Part shown: piece after piece, positions 34,456 to 43,666 of the stretch
Layout: the number at the start of each line of letters is the position of its first letter
Position numbering within the stretch: position 1 is the stretch's first letter
NCBI RefSeq assembly: GCF_003340565.1
Contig: NZ_QPLK01000001.1
Span: 124,001-188,000 of the forward strand
Length of the DNA: 64,000 nucleotides
Origin: Rhodovulum sp. 12E13
Lineage (GTDB): Bacteria; Pseudomonadota; Alphaproteobacteria; Rhodobacterales; Rhodobacteraceae
Direction of reading: 5' to 3'
Notes under the pieces: model-generated
The model's database searches: none
What the model was told of the DNA's origin: nothing
The model's input: the letters and a program-made list of their open reading frames with translations, nothing else
Position numbers and translations under genes: made by a program

Positions 34456-37108
34456 AACGCTTGACGCCGTCGCAACGAGTGCCAACCCGGATCTCGAGCG
34501 CGACGTCCCGGGCGCCGGCGACGGCCTGCGCATGCTCGGCCTCGAGGCGGCGCAGGCGGCGGGGCTCGGCGAGCTTGCGACGCTGCCGCGGGCCTTCAAG
34601 GTGCTGGCGGAAGATATTCTCGTGCGCCGTCCGGCGCCGGAGGCGGAGCGCGAACTGGCGGCCCTGCTCGGAGCGGGCGACGCCACGCTCAGCTTCCAGC
34701 CGGGGCGGGCGCTGCTGCAGGATTTTCTCGGCGTGCCGCTGATGACCGATCTGGCCGCCCTGCGCGATGCGGCTGCCGAGGCAGGCCTCGACCCCCGCCT
34801 GATCGATCCTGTGATCCCGTGCGACTTCGTCACCGACCATTCGCTGGTGGCGATGGCGGCCGGCCGGGCCGACGCGCTGCCGATCAACCGGCGCATGGAG
34901 GTGGAGCGCAACCGCGAGCGCTTTGCCTTCATCAAGTGGGCGCAGTCGGCGTTCGGCAATTTCCGGGTCATCCCGCCCGGACGCGGGATCATGCACCAGA
35001 TCAACCTCGAGTGGCTGAGCACGGTCGTGCGCGGCGACGGGGCGCTCGCGCGCCCCGACACGATGATCGGCACCGACAGCCACACCACCATGGTCAACGC
35101 GCTGGGCGTGCTGGGCTGGGGCGTGGGCGGCATCGAGGCCGAAATGGCGATGCTCGGCCGGCCGCTGGAGTTCACCCGTCCGCGGGTGGTGGGAATCGAG
35201 CTACAGGGCACGCGGCCGGCCGGCGCGACGGCGACCGATCTCGTGCTCTGGATGGCCGAGTTCCTGCGCGAGATCGGCGTGGTCGGCGCGTTCGTCGAGT
35301 TCCACGGCCCCGGCGTGGCGGCACTGACGCTGGCCGACCGGGCGACCATCGCCAACATGGCGCCCGAATACGGGGCGACCTGCTGCCATTTCCCCATCGA
35401 CACGGGCACGCTCGACTACCTGGCCATGACCGGGCGCAGCGCGGCGCACCGCCGCCGGGTGGAGGCCTATGCCCGCGCGCAGGGCCTGTGGCAGGGCGAG
35501 GGCGCGGCGCCGCCGGCCTACGACGAGGTCCACCGGTTCGACCTGTCGCGCGTGGCGCCGGCGATGGCGGGGCCGACGCGGCCCAACGAGCGGCGCACGC
35601 TCGCCGAGGTGCCGGCCAGCGTGACCGCCCGGGTGGCCGACCTGGCGGGCGAGACCGCGCAGATCACGCCCCACGCGCTCGGGCATGGCTCGGTCGTGAT
35701 CGCCGCGATCACCAGTTGCACCAACACCGCGAACCCGCCGCTGATGATGGCGGCCGGGCTGGTGGCGCGGGCGGCGCGCGCGCGCGGGCTGACCCCGCGG
35801 CCCTGGGTGAAGACATCGCTCGCGCCCGGCTCGCTCGCGGTGACCGAGTACCTCGATGCCGCGGGCCTGACGGAGGATCTCGACGCGCTCGGCTTCCAGA
35901 CGATCGGCTACGGCTGCACCACCTGCAACGGCAATTCCGGGCCGCTCGACGAGGCGATTGCCGAGCGGATCAGGGACGAGGGGCTGTGCACCTTCGGGGT
36001 GCTGTCGGGCAACCGCAACTTCGAGGGGCGCATACACCCGCAGATCGGCGGTGCCTATCTCGCCTCGCCGCCGCTCGTCGTGGCGGCGGCCATCGCGGGG
36101 ACGGTCGCCATCGACCTTGCCAACGACCCGCTCGCCGAGGATGCCGAGGGGCGGCCCGTCTACCTCGCCGATCTGTGGCCGGCGCAGGCGGAGATCGACG
36201 CGCTGGTCGCCGCGCACGTCACCGGCGAGAGCTTCGCGCGGTCCTACGCGGTGGGCATGGAGAGCACGCCCGAATGGGAGGAGATCGCGGCGCCGGATGG
36301 CGCGCGCTTCGCGTGGGACGACACGAGCGGCTTCATCCGCCCCTCGCCGTTTCCGCAGATGGGGCCGGTCGCGGCGCTCGACGGACCGATCCGCGGCATC
36401 CGCCCGCTGCTGGCGCTCGGCGACGCCGTGACGACCGACCACATCGCCCCGAACGGGGCGATCCAGGCCGGGAGCCCGGCCGGCCGCTGGCTGATCGAGC
36501 AGGGCGAGAGCCCGGCGAAGCTCGGCAATTTCGGCCTGCGGCGCGGCAACCCCGAGGTCTGCGGCCGGGGCATGTTCGACAATCCGCTGCTGTCCAACGC
36601 GCTGGCATCGGGCCGCGGCAACCGCACCGTCCACCGCCCCTCGGGCGACGAGGTGTCCGTCTGGGAGGCCGGTCGGCGCTACGTCGACGAGGGGGTGTCG
36701 ACAATCGTGATCGCCGGAGAGGGCTACGGCGCGGGATCCTCGCGCGACTGGGCCGCCAAGGGCCTCCGCCTGCTGGGGGTCGTTGCGGTCCTGGCCGAGA
36801 GCTTCGAGCGCATTCACCGCGCCAACCTGATCGGAGTAGGGGTTCTGCCGCTCGAGTTCGCGGGCGGCATTGGCTGGGGCGACATCCCCCTTGATGGCGG
36901 GGCCGTGATCGATCTCGACCTGCCGGAAACGGGCCTTGCGCCGGAGGTCGCGATCCCGGTGCGGGTCTCGCGCGACGGCGAGGATCTCGCCCGGTTCGAG
37001 GCCCGCCTCGCCGCGCGGTCTGCCGGGGAGGTCGCCCTGATCGCCGCGGGCGGGATTCTTCCGGCGATGCGCGCGGAACTTGCCGCGAAGGGAGCGACGG
37101 ATGCGTAA
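34448..37108 (+). CDS. acnA: aconitase (AcnA type)
   Basis: 886 residues, full AcnA length. The three [4Fe-4S] cysteines are present: Cys424 in SCTNT and Cys490/Cys493 in GCTTCNG. Other family motifs are GTDSHTTMVNALGVLGWGVGG, LGDAVTTDHIAPNG and GYGAGSSRDWAAKG in the swivel domain. Aconitase interconverts citrate and isocitrate; 2-methylisocitrate dehydratase (AcnD) has the same motifs and cannot be excluded. The location is unusual: fused by overlap to an AbrB-family gene and facing a fluoroacetate-dehalogenase-type gene, rather than among citric-acid-cycle genes, so it is probably a pathway-specific or stress-specific paralogue. Confidence 0.85.
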   Translation: MTETLDAVATSANPDLERDVPGAGDGLRMLGLEAAQAAGLGELATLPRAFKVLAEDILVRRPAPEAERELAALLGAGDATLSFQPGRALLQDFLGVPLMTDLAALRDAAAEAGLDPRLIDPVIPCDFVTDHSLVAMAAGRADALPINRRMEVERNRERFAFIKWAQSAFGNFRVIPPGRGIMHQINLEWLSTVVRGDGALARPDTMIGTDSHTTMVNALGVLGWGVGGIEAEMAMLGRPLEFTRPRVVGIELQGTRPAGATATDLVLWMAEFLREIGVVGAFVEFHGPGVAALTLADRATIANMAPEYGATCCHFPIDTGTLDYLAMTGRSAAHRRRVEAYARAQGLWQGEGAAPPAYDEVHRFDLSRVAPAMAGPTRPNERRTLAEVPASVTARVADLAGETAQITPHALGHGSVVIAAITSCTNTANPPLMMAAGLVARAARARGLTPRPWVKTSLAPGSLAVTEYLDAAGLTEDLDALGFQTIGYGCTTCNGNSGPLDEAIAERIRDEGLCTFGVLSGNRNFEGRIHPQIGGAYLASPPLVVAAAIAGTVAIDLANDPLAEDAEGRPVYLADLWPAQAEIDALVAAHVTGESFARSYAVGMESTPEWEEIAAPDGARFAWDDTSGFIRPSPFPQMGPVAALDGPIRGIRPLLALGDAVTTDHIAPNGAIQAGSPAGRWLIEQGESPAKLGNFGLRRGNPEVCGRGMFDNPLLSNALASGRGNRTVHRPSGDEVSVWEAGRRYVDEGVSTIVIAGEGYGAGSSRDWAAKGLRLLGVVAVLAESFERIHRANLIGVGVLPLEFAGGIGWGDIPLDGGAVIDLDLPETGLAPEVAIPVRVSRDGEDLARFEARLAARSAGEVALIAAGGILPAMRAELAAKGATDA

Positions 37109-37456
37109 GTCGGCACCGGCCCCCGGGGAACGTGTGCGCGCGGTCGGCCGCCGGATCTGCCGACAGATCGGACGCTTGGCGGGGCTCTGTCAAAAACCAA
37201 CGAATTCATTTGCTTGCCGGGTGGGTATGTGCCCCGCCCCGAGCAAGGCGCGGGGTATCGGGGGGGAAATCCCGAGTCGGGCTTGCAGACTGTTGACAGT
37301 TTGCGGGGCCGTCCTTAGCGTCCTTTCGAGCGGCGTTTCGGCGCCGCGAAAATCGTGCGGTTCGCGGGCTTGGCCCGGAGGCGACGCGAGACCATCCGGC
37401 GGCGCACAGTGCGGTTGAAGCCGACACCGCCGGACAACAGTGGAGGAGAAACACTC
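37109..37456. other. intergenic region before tctC
   Basis: 348 bp. The first 60 bases contain an imperfect hairpin (GTCGGC around 37142, GCCGAC around 37158) that might end aconitase transcription. The middle holds a short AT-richer stretch (about 37186-37215). The region from 37289 holds a clear promoter and operator (separate entry). A possible small open frame across the region has no ribosome site and an Arg/Cys-rich, non-protein-like composition; I do not call it. Confidence 0.4.
37289..37321 (+). promoter_or_regulatory. tctC promoter with TGTTGACA operator
   Basis: The inverted repeat ACTGT-TG-ACAGT occupies 37289-37300. It contains TTGACA (37293-37298) as a consensus -35 box, followed after 17 bases by TAGCGT (37316-37321) as a -10 box. 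A protein bound to the repeat would cover the -35 box. The same motif occurs at 43617 and 45265. FCD-type GntR proteins commonly bind TGTNNACA-like sites, and one is encoded at 48277. Confidence 0.7.
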
Positions 37457-38446
37457 ATGGCGACCTTCAACCCCAAGACGCTTTCGGCGCTGGGCGCCGC
37501 GGCGGGTGCATTGCTGCTCTCCGCGCCGACTTCGGCGGTGGCGCAGGACTGCTCGGCCGAGGATTGGCCCTGCGACACGATCGAGCTCGTCTCGCACGCT
37601 TCGCCGGGTGGCGGCACCGACACGACCATCCGCATGTGGCTCGACGCGGCCGACCAGATGATCGACGAGGACATGCGCGTCGTCTACAAGCAGGGCGGCG
37701 GCAGCCGCGCCGCGCATGAATACGCGGTGAGCCGCGGGGCCGACGGCCACACCATCATCGCGCTGACGCAGACCCACCTCTACACGATCGCCCGGGGCAA
37801 CTCGCCGCTCTCGATCGACGACATCCAGGGCGTCGCCCGCGCGATGGACGACCCCTCGGTCATCGTGGTGAACACCGATGCCGAGTACGAGGGCTACGAG
37901 GATTTCCTCGCCGCCGCGCAGGAAGGCATGACGTGGGGCGTGGCGCAGGTCGGCGGCACCGAGCATATCGGCATCTCGCGCTGGGGCGAGCAGGCCGGCG
38001 TGGAGCCGCGCGTCGTGCCCTTCGGCTCGGGCGGCGACATGATTACCTCGCTGCGTTCGGGCGCGATCGACGCGACGCTCGCCAACGTCTCCGAGGCGCT
38101 TAACCTGATCGAGGAGGGCGAGCTCAAGCCCATCGCGCTGCTCTACGACGAGCGGGTGGGCGACCTGCCCGACGTGCCGACCGCGGCCGAATTCGGCCAC
38201 GACGTCTCGGTGACCACGACGCGCGGCTACTACGTGCTGGCCGATACCGACCCCGCCATCGTCGAGAAGATGGAGGAGCTGATCCTAGAGGCGATGCAGA
38301 GCGAGCGCTTCCAGGACTACCTGCGCGGCTCGGGGCTGAACCCCGAGACGAATATCGGCGGCGCCGAGGAGTGGGACCAGCAGCTCAAGGCCGAGTACGA
38401 GGTTTCGCTGCAGGCGCTGCGCAACCTCGACATGACCGACCAGTAA
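37457..38446 (+). CDS. tctC: tripartite tricarboxylate transporter binding protein TctC
   Basis: 329 residues with a good ribosome site (TGGAGGAG) and a signal peptide cleaved after AVA at about 29. The mature part matches the Bug/TctC family: HASPGGGTDTTIR, YKQGGGSRAAHEYAVSR, WGVAQVGGTEH, VVPFGSGGDMITSLRSGAIDA. These periplasmic proteins capture citrate, tricarballylate or other carboxylates for TctAB. The gene is followed by tctB after 9 bp and is preceded by a promoter-operator shared with other genes in the region. Confidence 0.9.
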   Translation: MATFNPKTLSALGAAAGALLLSAPTSAVAQDCSAEDWPCDTIELVSHASPGGGTDTTIRMWLDAADQMIDEDMRVVYKQGGGSRAAHEYAVSRGADGHTIIALTQTHLYTIARGNSPLSIDDIQGVARAMDDPSVIVVNTDAEYEGYEDFLAAAQEGMTWGVAQVGGTEHIGISRWGEQAGVEPRVVPFGSGGDMITSLRSGAIDATLANVSEALNLIEEGELKPIALLYDERVGDLPDVPTAAEFGHDVSVTTTRGYYVLADTDPAIVEKMEELILEAMQSERFQDYLRGSGLNPETNIGGAEEWDQQLKAEYEVSLQALRNLDMTDQ

Positions 38447-38455
38447 GAGGCCGAC

Positions 38456-38998
38456 ATGCCGAGCGATCCGAGCGATCGGGCCGGTCATGGCGGGGGCGCC
38501 AACGGCGCCTCCGCCCTCCGTGTCCACCCCGTAGACGTGGTGGTGTCGGGCGTGGTGCTCGTGCTCTGCGCCCTGCTCTACTGGCGCACGTTCTACTTCG
38601 ACGAGGTGCCCTCGTCGCTGGCGCAGAACGTGCAGCCCGCGACCTTTCCGCGGCTCGTGCTGATCTGCACGATGGTCTTCGCGCTGATCCTGCCCTTCGA
38701 GCAACACCGCAAGCTCGCGCGCGGCATCGACCTCGACGCCGAGCGCTCGGAGGCGCTGCCGGGCATCACCTGGGCGACGATGGTCGCGCTGCTCCTGTTC
38801 GTCGCGGCCCTGCCGACGCTGGGCGCGCTGCCGGCGCTGGCGCTGATCACGCTGCTTCTGCCCCTGCTCTGGGGCGAGCGGCGCTGGAAGATCATCATTC
38901 CCTACGTGCTGCTCTTCCCCATCAGCATCCTGTTCCTCTTTGCCGAGGTGCTCGAGGTGACGTTCCCCAGGGGGCTGACGGGCGGGATCTTCTACTGA
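38456..38998 (+). CDS. tctB: tripartite tricarboxylate transporter small membrane protein TctB
   Basis: 180 residues with four hydrophobic helices (about 22-42, 60-78, 100-120 and a long pair at 120-165), the normal TctB layout, and the family-like NVQPATFPRLVL segment after the first helix. It is the small membrane subunit of the TctABC sodium-linked carboxylate importer. Confidence 0.85.
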   Translation: MPSDPSDRAGHGGGANGASALRVHPVDVVVSGVVLVLCALLYWRTFYFDEVPSSLAQNVQPATFPRLVLICTMVFALILPFEQHRKLARGIDLDAERSEALPGITWATMVALLLFVAALPTLGALPALALITLLLPLLWGERRWKIIIPYVLLFPISILFLFAEVLEVTFPRGLTGGIFY

Positions 38999-39062
38999 GG
39001 TTTTTCGGGCGGCGACGCCCTGAGGCGGCGGCACGGCCAGCCGCCTGCGATGGGAGACGGTT

Positions 39063-40583
39063 TTGGAATTCGACGCGATCGTAACCGGGATCTCGCTGAT
39101 CCTGACCCCCACGGGACTCGCGCTCATCCTGATCTCGGTGCTGATCGGGGTGATCATCGGCGCGCTGCCGGGGCTGTCCTCGACCATGGCGGTGGCACTG
39201 CTGCTGCCGTTCACCGTCGGGATGGACCCGATCCTCGCCATCTCGATGATGGCGGCGCTCTATTGCGCGGGCACCTTCGGCGGCTCCATTACCGCCATCC
39301 TCATCAACGCACCGGGGGCGCCGCCCGCGGTGGCAACGGCGCTCGACGGCTATCCGCTGGCGCAGAAGGGCGAGGCGGGCCGCGCGCTGGGCATCGCCGC
39401 GATCTCGTCGATCTCGGGCGGGTTGATGAGCCTGGTGATCTTCATCTTCGCCGCGCCCCTTCTGGCCGATATCGCGCTCAGCTTCCGGCCGCAGGAATAC
39501 TTCGCGCTCACGCTGTTCGGCCTGTCGATGCTCGCGGCGATCTCGGGCAAGTCGGCGCCGCGCAACCTGATCGCGGGCTTTCTGGGCGTGCTCGTCTCGA
39601 CCGTGGGCATCCACCTCGTGACCGGCGTCGAGCGCTATACCTTCGGGACGACCTTCCTCTACGACGGGATCGACTTCATCCCCGTTCTGATCGGCGTCTT
39701 CGCCATCGCCGAACTGCTGCGCATGGCGAGCGCCGACGACAAGACGATGGAGCGGGTCAAGAAGGTGGCCGTCAAGCTGCCCTCGATGGCCGACATGCGC
39801 CGCATCTGGGCGACGATCCTGCGCTCCACGGGCCTCGGCACCTTCATCGGCATCCTGCCGGCAGAAGGCACAACCGTGGCCGCCATCATGGGCTACAACG
39901 AGGCCAAGCGCTGGTCGAAGCACCCCGAGGAGTTCGGCAAGGGCTCGATCGAGGGGATCGCGGGGCCCGAGGCGGCCAACAACGCCGGCGCGGGCGGTGC
40001 GATGGTGCCGACGCTGGCGCTGGGCATCCCCGGCTCGGGCACGACCGCGGTGATCCTCGCCGCGCTGATCATGCACGGGTTCCGTCCCGGGCCGTTCCTG
40101 ACGCAGGAGACGCCCGAGATCCTCTACGCGATCTTCGGCGCCATGTTCATCGCCAACTTCGCCTTCCTCGCCATCGGCCTGGCGGGCGCCAAGGTGTTCT
40201 CGCTCATCACGCTGGTGCCGCGCACCTTCCTGTGGCCGTCGGTGTTCTGCCTGGCGATGGTGGGCGCCTATGCCTACCAGCAGCAGATGCTGGACGTCTG
40301 GACGATGCTGGCGGCGGGCCTGATCGGCTTCATCGCGATGCGGCACGGCTTCGGCCCGGCGCCCTTCGTCATGGGGCTCGTGCTTGGCGGGCTGCTCGAA
40401 AAGAACTGGAGCCAGGCGATGATCATCTTCGACAGCGACTGGACGATGTTCTTCCAGAGCTGGATCGCGAACCTGTTCTTCGTGCTCTCGATCCTGAGCC
40501 TGGCGAGCCCGTTCATCTCGTCGATGCTCAAGGCCGTCGCCCGGCGCGAGGCCGCCGCAGGGCACCAGCCCCCGGGCGACTGA
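39063..40583 (+). CDS. tctA: tripartite tricarboxylate transporter large membrane protein TctA
   Basis: 506 residues with about eleven to twelve membrane helices. The two TctA signatures are clear: [18 protein letters not shown] near the N-terminus, and [21 protein letters not shown] with [11 protein letters not shown] in the middle. The apparent start is a TTG at 39063, with GGGAGA seven bases upstream; the first residues EFDAIVTGI fit the family's beginning, so a TTG start is credible. The gene ends just before a very strong hairpin. Confidence 0.9.
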   Translation: MEFDAIVTGISLILTPTGLALILISVLIGVIIGALPGLSSTMAVALLLPFTVGMDPILAISMMAALYCAGTFGGSITAILINAPGAPPAVATALDGYPLAQKGEAGRALGIAAISSISGGLMSLVIFIFAAPLLADIALSFRPQEYFALTLFGLSMLAAISGKSAPRNLIAGFLGVLVSTVGIHLVTGVERYTFGTTFLYDGIDFIPVLIGVFAIAELLRMASADDKTMERVKKVAVKLPSMADMRRIWATILRSTGLGTFIGILPAEGTTVAAIMGYNEAKRWSKHPEEFGKGSIEGIAGPEAANNAGAGGAMVPTLALGIPGSGTTAVILAALIMHGFRPGPFLTQETPEILYAIFGAMFIANFAFLAIGLAGAKVFSLITLVPRTFLWPSVFCLAMVGAYAYQQQMLDVWTMLAAGLIGFIAMRHGFGPAPFVMGLVLGGLLEKNWSQAMIIFDSDWTMFFQSWIANLFFVLSILSLASPFISSMLKAVARREAAAGHQPPGD

Positions 40584-40597
40584 CCGCTCCCGTGATG

Positions 40598-40631
40598 GCG
40601 CCGGGCGGCCCGGAACGGGGCCGCCCGGCGC
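40598..40631 (+). terminator. very strong hairpin after tctA
   Basis: A perfect fourteen-base-pair stem (40598-40611 with 40618-40631) with a six-base loop, lying between tctA and the dehydrogenase gene. It lacks a T-run. It could partly terminate transcription or protect the tct message, letting transporter and enzyme levels differ. Confidence 0.65.
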
Positions 40632-40657
40632 TGCACACGCTCCGAGAAAGGAAAGAC

Positions 40658-41731
40658 ATGGCCAGCAACACGCTGAAGATCGCGGTGATCGAGGGCGACG
40701 GCATCGGCAAGGAGGTGGTGCCCGAGGCGCTGCGCGCGCTCGAGGCGGCCGCTTCGAAATACGACATCGCCTTCCAGTTCGACCAGTTCGATTTCGCCTC
40801 GGCCGACTACTACCGGAAGCACGGGCAGATGATGCCCGACGACTGGAAGGCGCAGATCGGCGGGCATGATGCGCTCTTCTTCGGCGCGGTCGGCTGGCCC
40901 GAGGTGGTGCCGGACCATGTCTCGCTCTGGGGGTCGCTCATCCAGTGGCGCCGCGAGTTCGACCAGTACGTGAACCTGCGCCCGGTGCGCCTGATGCCCG
41001 GCGTGCCGTGCCCGCTGGCGGGCCGCAAGCCGGGCGACATCGACTTCTACGTGGTGCGCGAGAATACCGAGGGCGAGTATTCCTCGATCGGCGGGCGCAT
41101 CTTCGCCGGCACCGACCGCGAGACCGTGGTGCAGGAGACGGTGATGACCCGCCACGGGATCGACCGCATCCTCGCCTATGCCTTCGATCTCGCGCAGTCG
41201 CGGCCGCGCAGGCACCTCACCTCGGCGACGAAGTCGAACGGCATCTCGATCACCATGCCCTACTGGGACGAGCGCGTGGAGGCGGTTGCCGAACGCTACC
41301 CCGACGTGACGTGGGACAAGTATCACATCGACATCCTGACCGCGCAGTTCGTGCTGCACCCCGACTGGTTCGACGTGGTCGTGGGCTCCAACCTCTTCGG
41401 CGACATCCTGTCCGATCTCGGGCCGGCCTGCACCGGCACCATCGGCATCGCCCCGTCGGGCAACATCAACCCCGAGGGCGACCACCCCTCGCTGTTCGAA
41501 CCGGTCCACGGCTCGGCCCCCGACATCGCGGGGCAGGGCATCGCCAACCCGGTGGGGCAGGTCTGGGCGGGCGCCATGATGCTGGAGCATCTCGGCCACA
41601 AGGAGGCCGGCGCCGCGATGGTGCGCGCCATCGAGCGGGTGCTGTCGGAGGAATCGGGCCGTACGCGCGACCTGGGCGGCTCGCTCTCCACCACCGATTG
41701 CGGCAAGGCCATCGCCGAGGCGATCGACTGA
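40658..41731 (+). CDS. tartrate dehydrogenase/decarboxylase-like enzyme
   Basis: 357 residues of the beta-decarboxylating dehydrogenase family (isopropylmalate, isocitrate, tartrate and malate dehydrogenases). Seen: GDGIGKEVVPEAL at the N-terminus, LRPVRLMPG, VVRENTEGEYSSIGG, the ATKSNG substrate loop, the metal-binding DILSDL and the NAD-binding EPVHGSAPDIAG. The RENTEGEYSSIGG form is typical of tartrate/D-malate dehydrogenases. It would oxidatively decarboxylate a 2-hydroxy dicarboxylic acid brought in by TctABC. Start supported by GAAAGGAAAG upstream. Confidence 0.82.
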   Translation: MASNTLKIAVIEGDGIGKEVVPEALRALEAAASKYDIAFQFDQFDFASADYYRKHGQMMPDDWKAQIGGHDALFFGAVGWPEVVPDHVSLWGSLIQWRREFDQYVNLRPVRLMPGVPCPLAGRKPGDIDFYVVRENTEGEYSSIGGRIFAGTDRETVVQETVMTRHGIDRILAYAFDLAQSRPRRHLTSATKSNGISITMPYWDERVEAVAERYPDVTWDKYHIDILTAQFVLHPDWFDVVVGSNLFGDILSDLGPACTGTIGIAPSGNINPEGDHPSLFEPVHGSAPDIAGQGIANPVGQVWAGAMMLEHLGHKEAGAAMVRAIERVLSEESGRTRDLGGSLSTTDCGKAIAEAID

Positions 41732-41779
41732 GGTGATCGACCGGAGGGCCGCCCGCCCGCCACCCAACGGAGGCACGAC

Positions 41780-42808
41780 ATGACCGACGACCGCCCTATC
41801 CTCGCGCTGATCCCCGGCGACCCGACCGGCATCGGCCCGGAACTGACCGCGCGCATCCTCGCCGAGGGCAAGCTGGCGGACGTGGCGCGCTTCGTCGTGG
41901 TGGGCGACCGGCGGGTGCTGGAGCGGGGCGCGCGCTTCGCCGGGGTGACGCTGGAGATCGCCGAGGTCGCCTCGCCCGCCGCCGCCCGGTTCGACGGGCC
42001 GGTGCAACTGGTCGACCTCGGCAACACGGACCCCGACGCCCTGCCGCTCGGCGAGGCCGACGCCGAAGCGGGGCGGCTGACCGGCGAGACGCTGGCCCGC
42101 GCCATCGAGTTCGCCCTTGCCGGCGACGTGGAGGCGATCACCTTCGCCCCGCTCAACAAGCGGGCGCTCTACGATGGCGGCTGGCGCTTTCCCGACGAGC
42201 ACAAGATGTTCGCCCACCTGCTCGGACATGCCGGGCAATTCTCGGAGATGAACGTGCTCGACGGTCTGTGGATGACCCGCGTGACCAGCCACGTCGCCCT
42301 GCGCGAGGCGCTCGACCAGATCACCGAGGCGCGGATCGTCGATGCGCTCCACCTGGCCGATCGCACGATGAAGGGGGCGGGGATCGACGCGCCTCGCATC
42401 GCCGTGGCGGCGCTCAACCCGCATGGCGGCGAGGGCGGCCTGTTCGGCCGCGAGGAGATCGACATCATCGCCCCGGCCGTCGAGCGCGCCCGCGCCGAAG
42501 GGATCGACTGCCGCGGGCCATTCCCCTCGGATACCGTCTATCTCAAGGCGTTCCGCGGCGAGGTCGACAGCGTTCTGGCGATGTATCACGACCAGGGGCA
42601 GATCGCGACGAAGGTGCGCGGCTTCATGAAGGGCGTGACGATCACCGCGGGTCTCGACACCGTGTTCACCACGCCCGCGCATGGCACAGCCTATGATATC
42701 GTGGGGCAGGGCACGGCCGACACCGGCGCGACGGAGGCGGCGATCAGGCTGTCGGCCCGCCTCGCGGCGCGCAGGCGGGCCGAGGCGCTCGAGCCTCAGG
42801 GCATGTAG
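41780..42808 (+). CDS. PdxA-like 4-phospho-hydroxy acid dehydrogenase
   Basis: 342 residues with a strong ribosome site (GGAGG). PdxA-family motifs: IPGDPTGIGPELTARIL, APLNKRAL, GGWRFPDEHKMFAHLL, ALNPHGGEGGLFG, YHDQGQIATK, and GTAYDIVGQGTAD. PdxA oxidises 4-phosphohydroxy-threonine in vitamin B6 synthesis, but the variant sequences here and its place in a catabolic operon suit the PdxA2-type enzymes that act on other phosphorylated hydroxy acids or cyclic diols in degradation pathways. The 3' end overlaps the convergent SDR gene by 13 bp. Confidence 0.78.
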   Translation: MTDDRPILALIPGDPTGIGPELTARILAEGKLADVARFVVVGDRRVLERGARFAGVTLEIAEVASPAAARFDGPVQLVDLGNTDPDALPLGEADAEAGRLTGETLARAIEFALAGDVEAITFAPLNKRALYDGGWRFPDEHKMFAHLLGHAGQFSEMNVLDGLWMTRVTSHVALREALDQITEARIVDALHLADRTMKGAGIDAPRIAVAALNPHGGEGGLFGREEIDIIAPAVERARAEGIDCRGPFPSDTVYLKAFRGEVDSVLAMYHDQGQIATKVRGFMKGVTITAGLDTVFTTPAHGTAYDIVGQGTADTGATEAAIRLSARLAARRRAEALEPQGM

Positions 42809-43560
42809 AGGCCGCCCGAGACGTGCACCGTCTGACCGGTCATGTAGCCCGCCTGGGGCAGGCACAGCGCCACCACCATCGCGGCGGCCTCTTCCACCGT
42901 GCCGGCGCGGCCAAGCGGCCCGTCGCCATGGGCGGGCGCGGCGCCGGCCGAGGCAGAGCGCGCGCCGCCGATATGGCCGGGCACGAGGCAGTTGGCGGTG
43001 ATGCCCCGGTCGGCGAACTCGACCGTCAGCGCCTTGGTGAAGCCCACGATCCCAGCCTTGGCGGTGCAGACATGTGCGCGGTTGGGGGCACCTGTATGCC
43101 CCGTCATGCCGCCGATGTTGACCACCGTGCCGCCGCCCGTCTCGATCATCAGCGGCAGCAGCGCCTGACAGGTCAGGAACGCTCCGTCGAGCACGACCGA
43201 GTTGATCTGCTTCCACTCCTCGAACGACATCTCGAGCAGGGGCGCCTGCTTCCGCACGGCGGCGTTGTTCACCAGGATGTCGGCGCGACCATGCTCGGCG
43301 CGCACCGTCTCGGCGAGGCGCGCGACGTCGTCCTGCGAGGTCACGTCGGCCATGACCACGGTGGCCTTGCGCCCGAGGGCGCGGATCTCGTCGGCGACCG
43401 CCTCGATCTCGTCTTTCGCGGATCGGGCTGTGACGACCACGTCGGCGCCATGGCTGGCGAGGCCGAGAGCGGTCTGGCGCCCGATGCGACGCGAGGCGCC
43501 CGTCACCACGGCGACGGCGCCTTCGATTCGGGTCGGATCAACAGCTGTCGGCACGGTCAT
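42796..43560 (-). CDS. SDR-family protein lacking the catalytic Ser and Tyr
   Basis: 254 residues from the ATG at 43560. The Rossmann N-terminus is intact (VVTGASRRIGRQ; NNAAV at about 98-102) and the C-terminus has the usual GHIGG and SGGLYMP. At the active site, however, the Ser motif reads VNIGGMTG and the YxxxK motif reads VCTAK (Val164, Lys168), so the usual Ser and Tyr are missing while Lys is kept. A number of SDR relatives with HVxxAK exist, so this may be a subfamily with another chemistry or a non-redox role. It diverges from the rhodanese gene across a shared operator. Confidence 0.8.
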   Translation of the reverse strand: MTVPTAVDPTRIEGAVAVVTGASRRIGRQTALGLASHGADVVVTARSAKDEIEAVADEIRALGRKATVVMADVTSQDDVARLAETVRAEHGRADILVNNAAVRKQAPLLEMSFEEWKQINSVVLDGAFLTCQALLPLMIETGGGTVVNIGGMTGHTGAPNRAHVCTAKAGIVGFTKALTVEFADRGITANCLVPGHIGGARSASAGAAPAHGDGPLGRAGTVEEAAAMVVALCLPQAGYMTGQTVHVSGGLYMP

Positions 43561-43612
43561 GGCAGTCTCCCACATTTCGTTCGCGCGGACGGTCGCGCGT
43601 CTGCCGCGCTTC

Positions 43613-43628
43613 GTCAACTGTTGACAAT
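43613..43628. promoter_or_regulatory. TGTTGACA operator between SDR and rhodanese genes
   Basis: ACTGTTGACAAT at 43617-43628 repeats the sequence found at 45265, and GTCAAC-T-GTTGAC (43613-43625) is a perfect palindrome within it. TTGACA (43621-43626) could be a -35 box for the rhodanese gene, but I see no convincing -10 at the right distance. It lies 41 bp before the rhodanese start and 53 bp before the SDR start on the other strand. Confidence 0.65.
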
Positions 43629-43666
43629 CTCTGCTCGAATGCAGTGAAACCCCGCAAGGAGGAGCG

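Noticed and set aside
37101-37418. Small gene between aconitase and tctC
   Set aside because: No ribosome site, Arg/Cys-rich composition, and it would run through the tctC promoter and operator.
39001-39020. Terminator between tctB and tctA
   Set aside because: The T-run precedes rather than follows a weak five-base-pair stem on the coding strand, and the genes are one functional unit.
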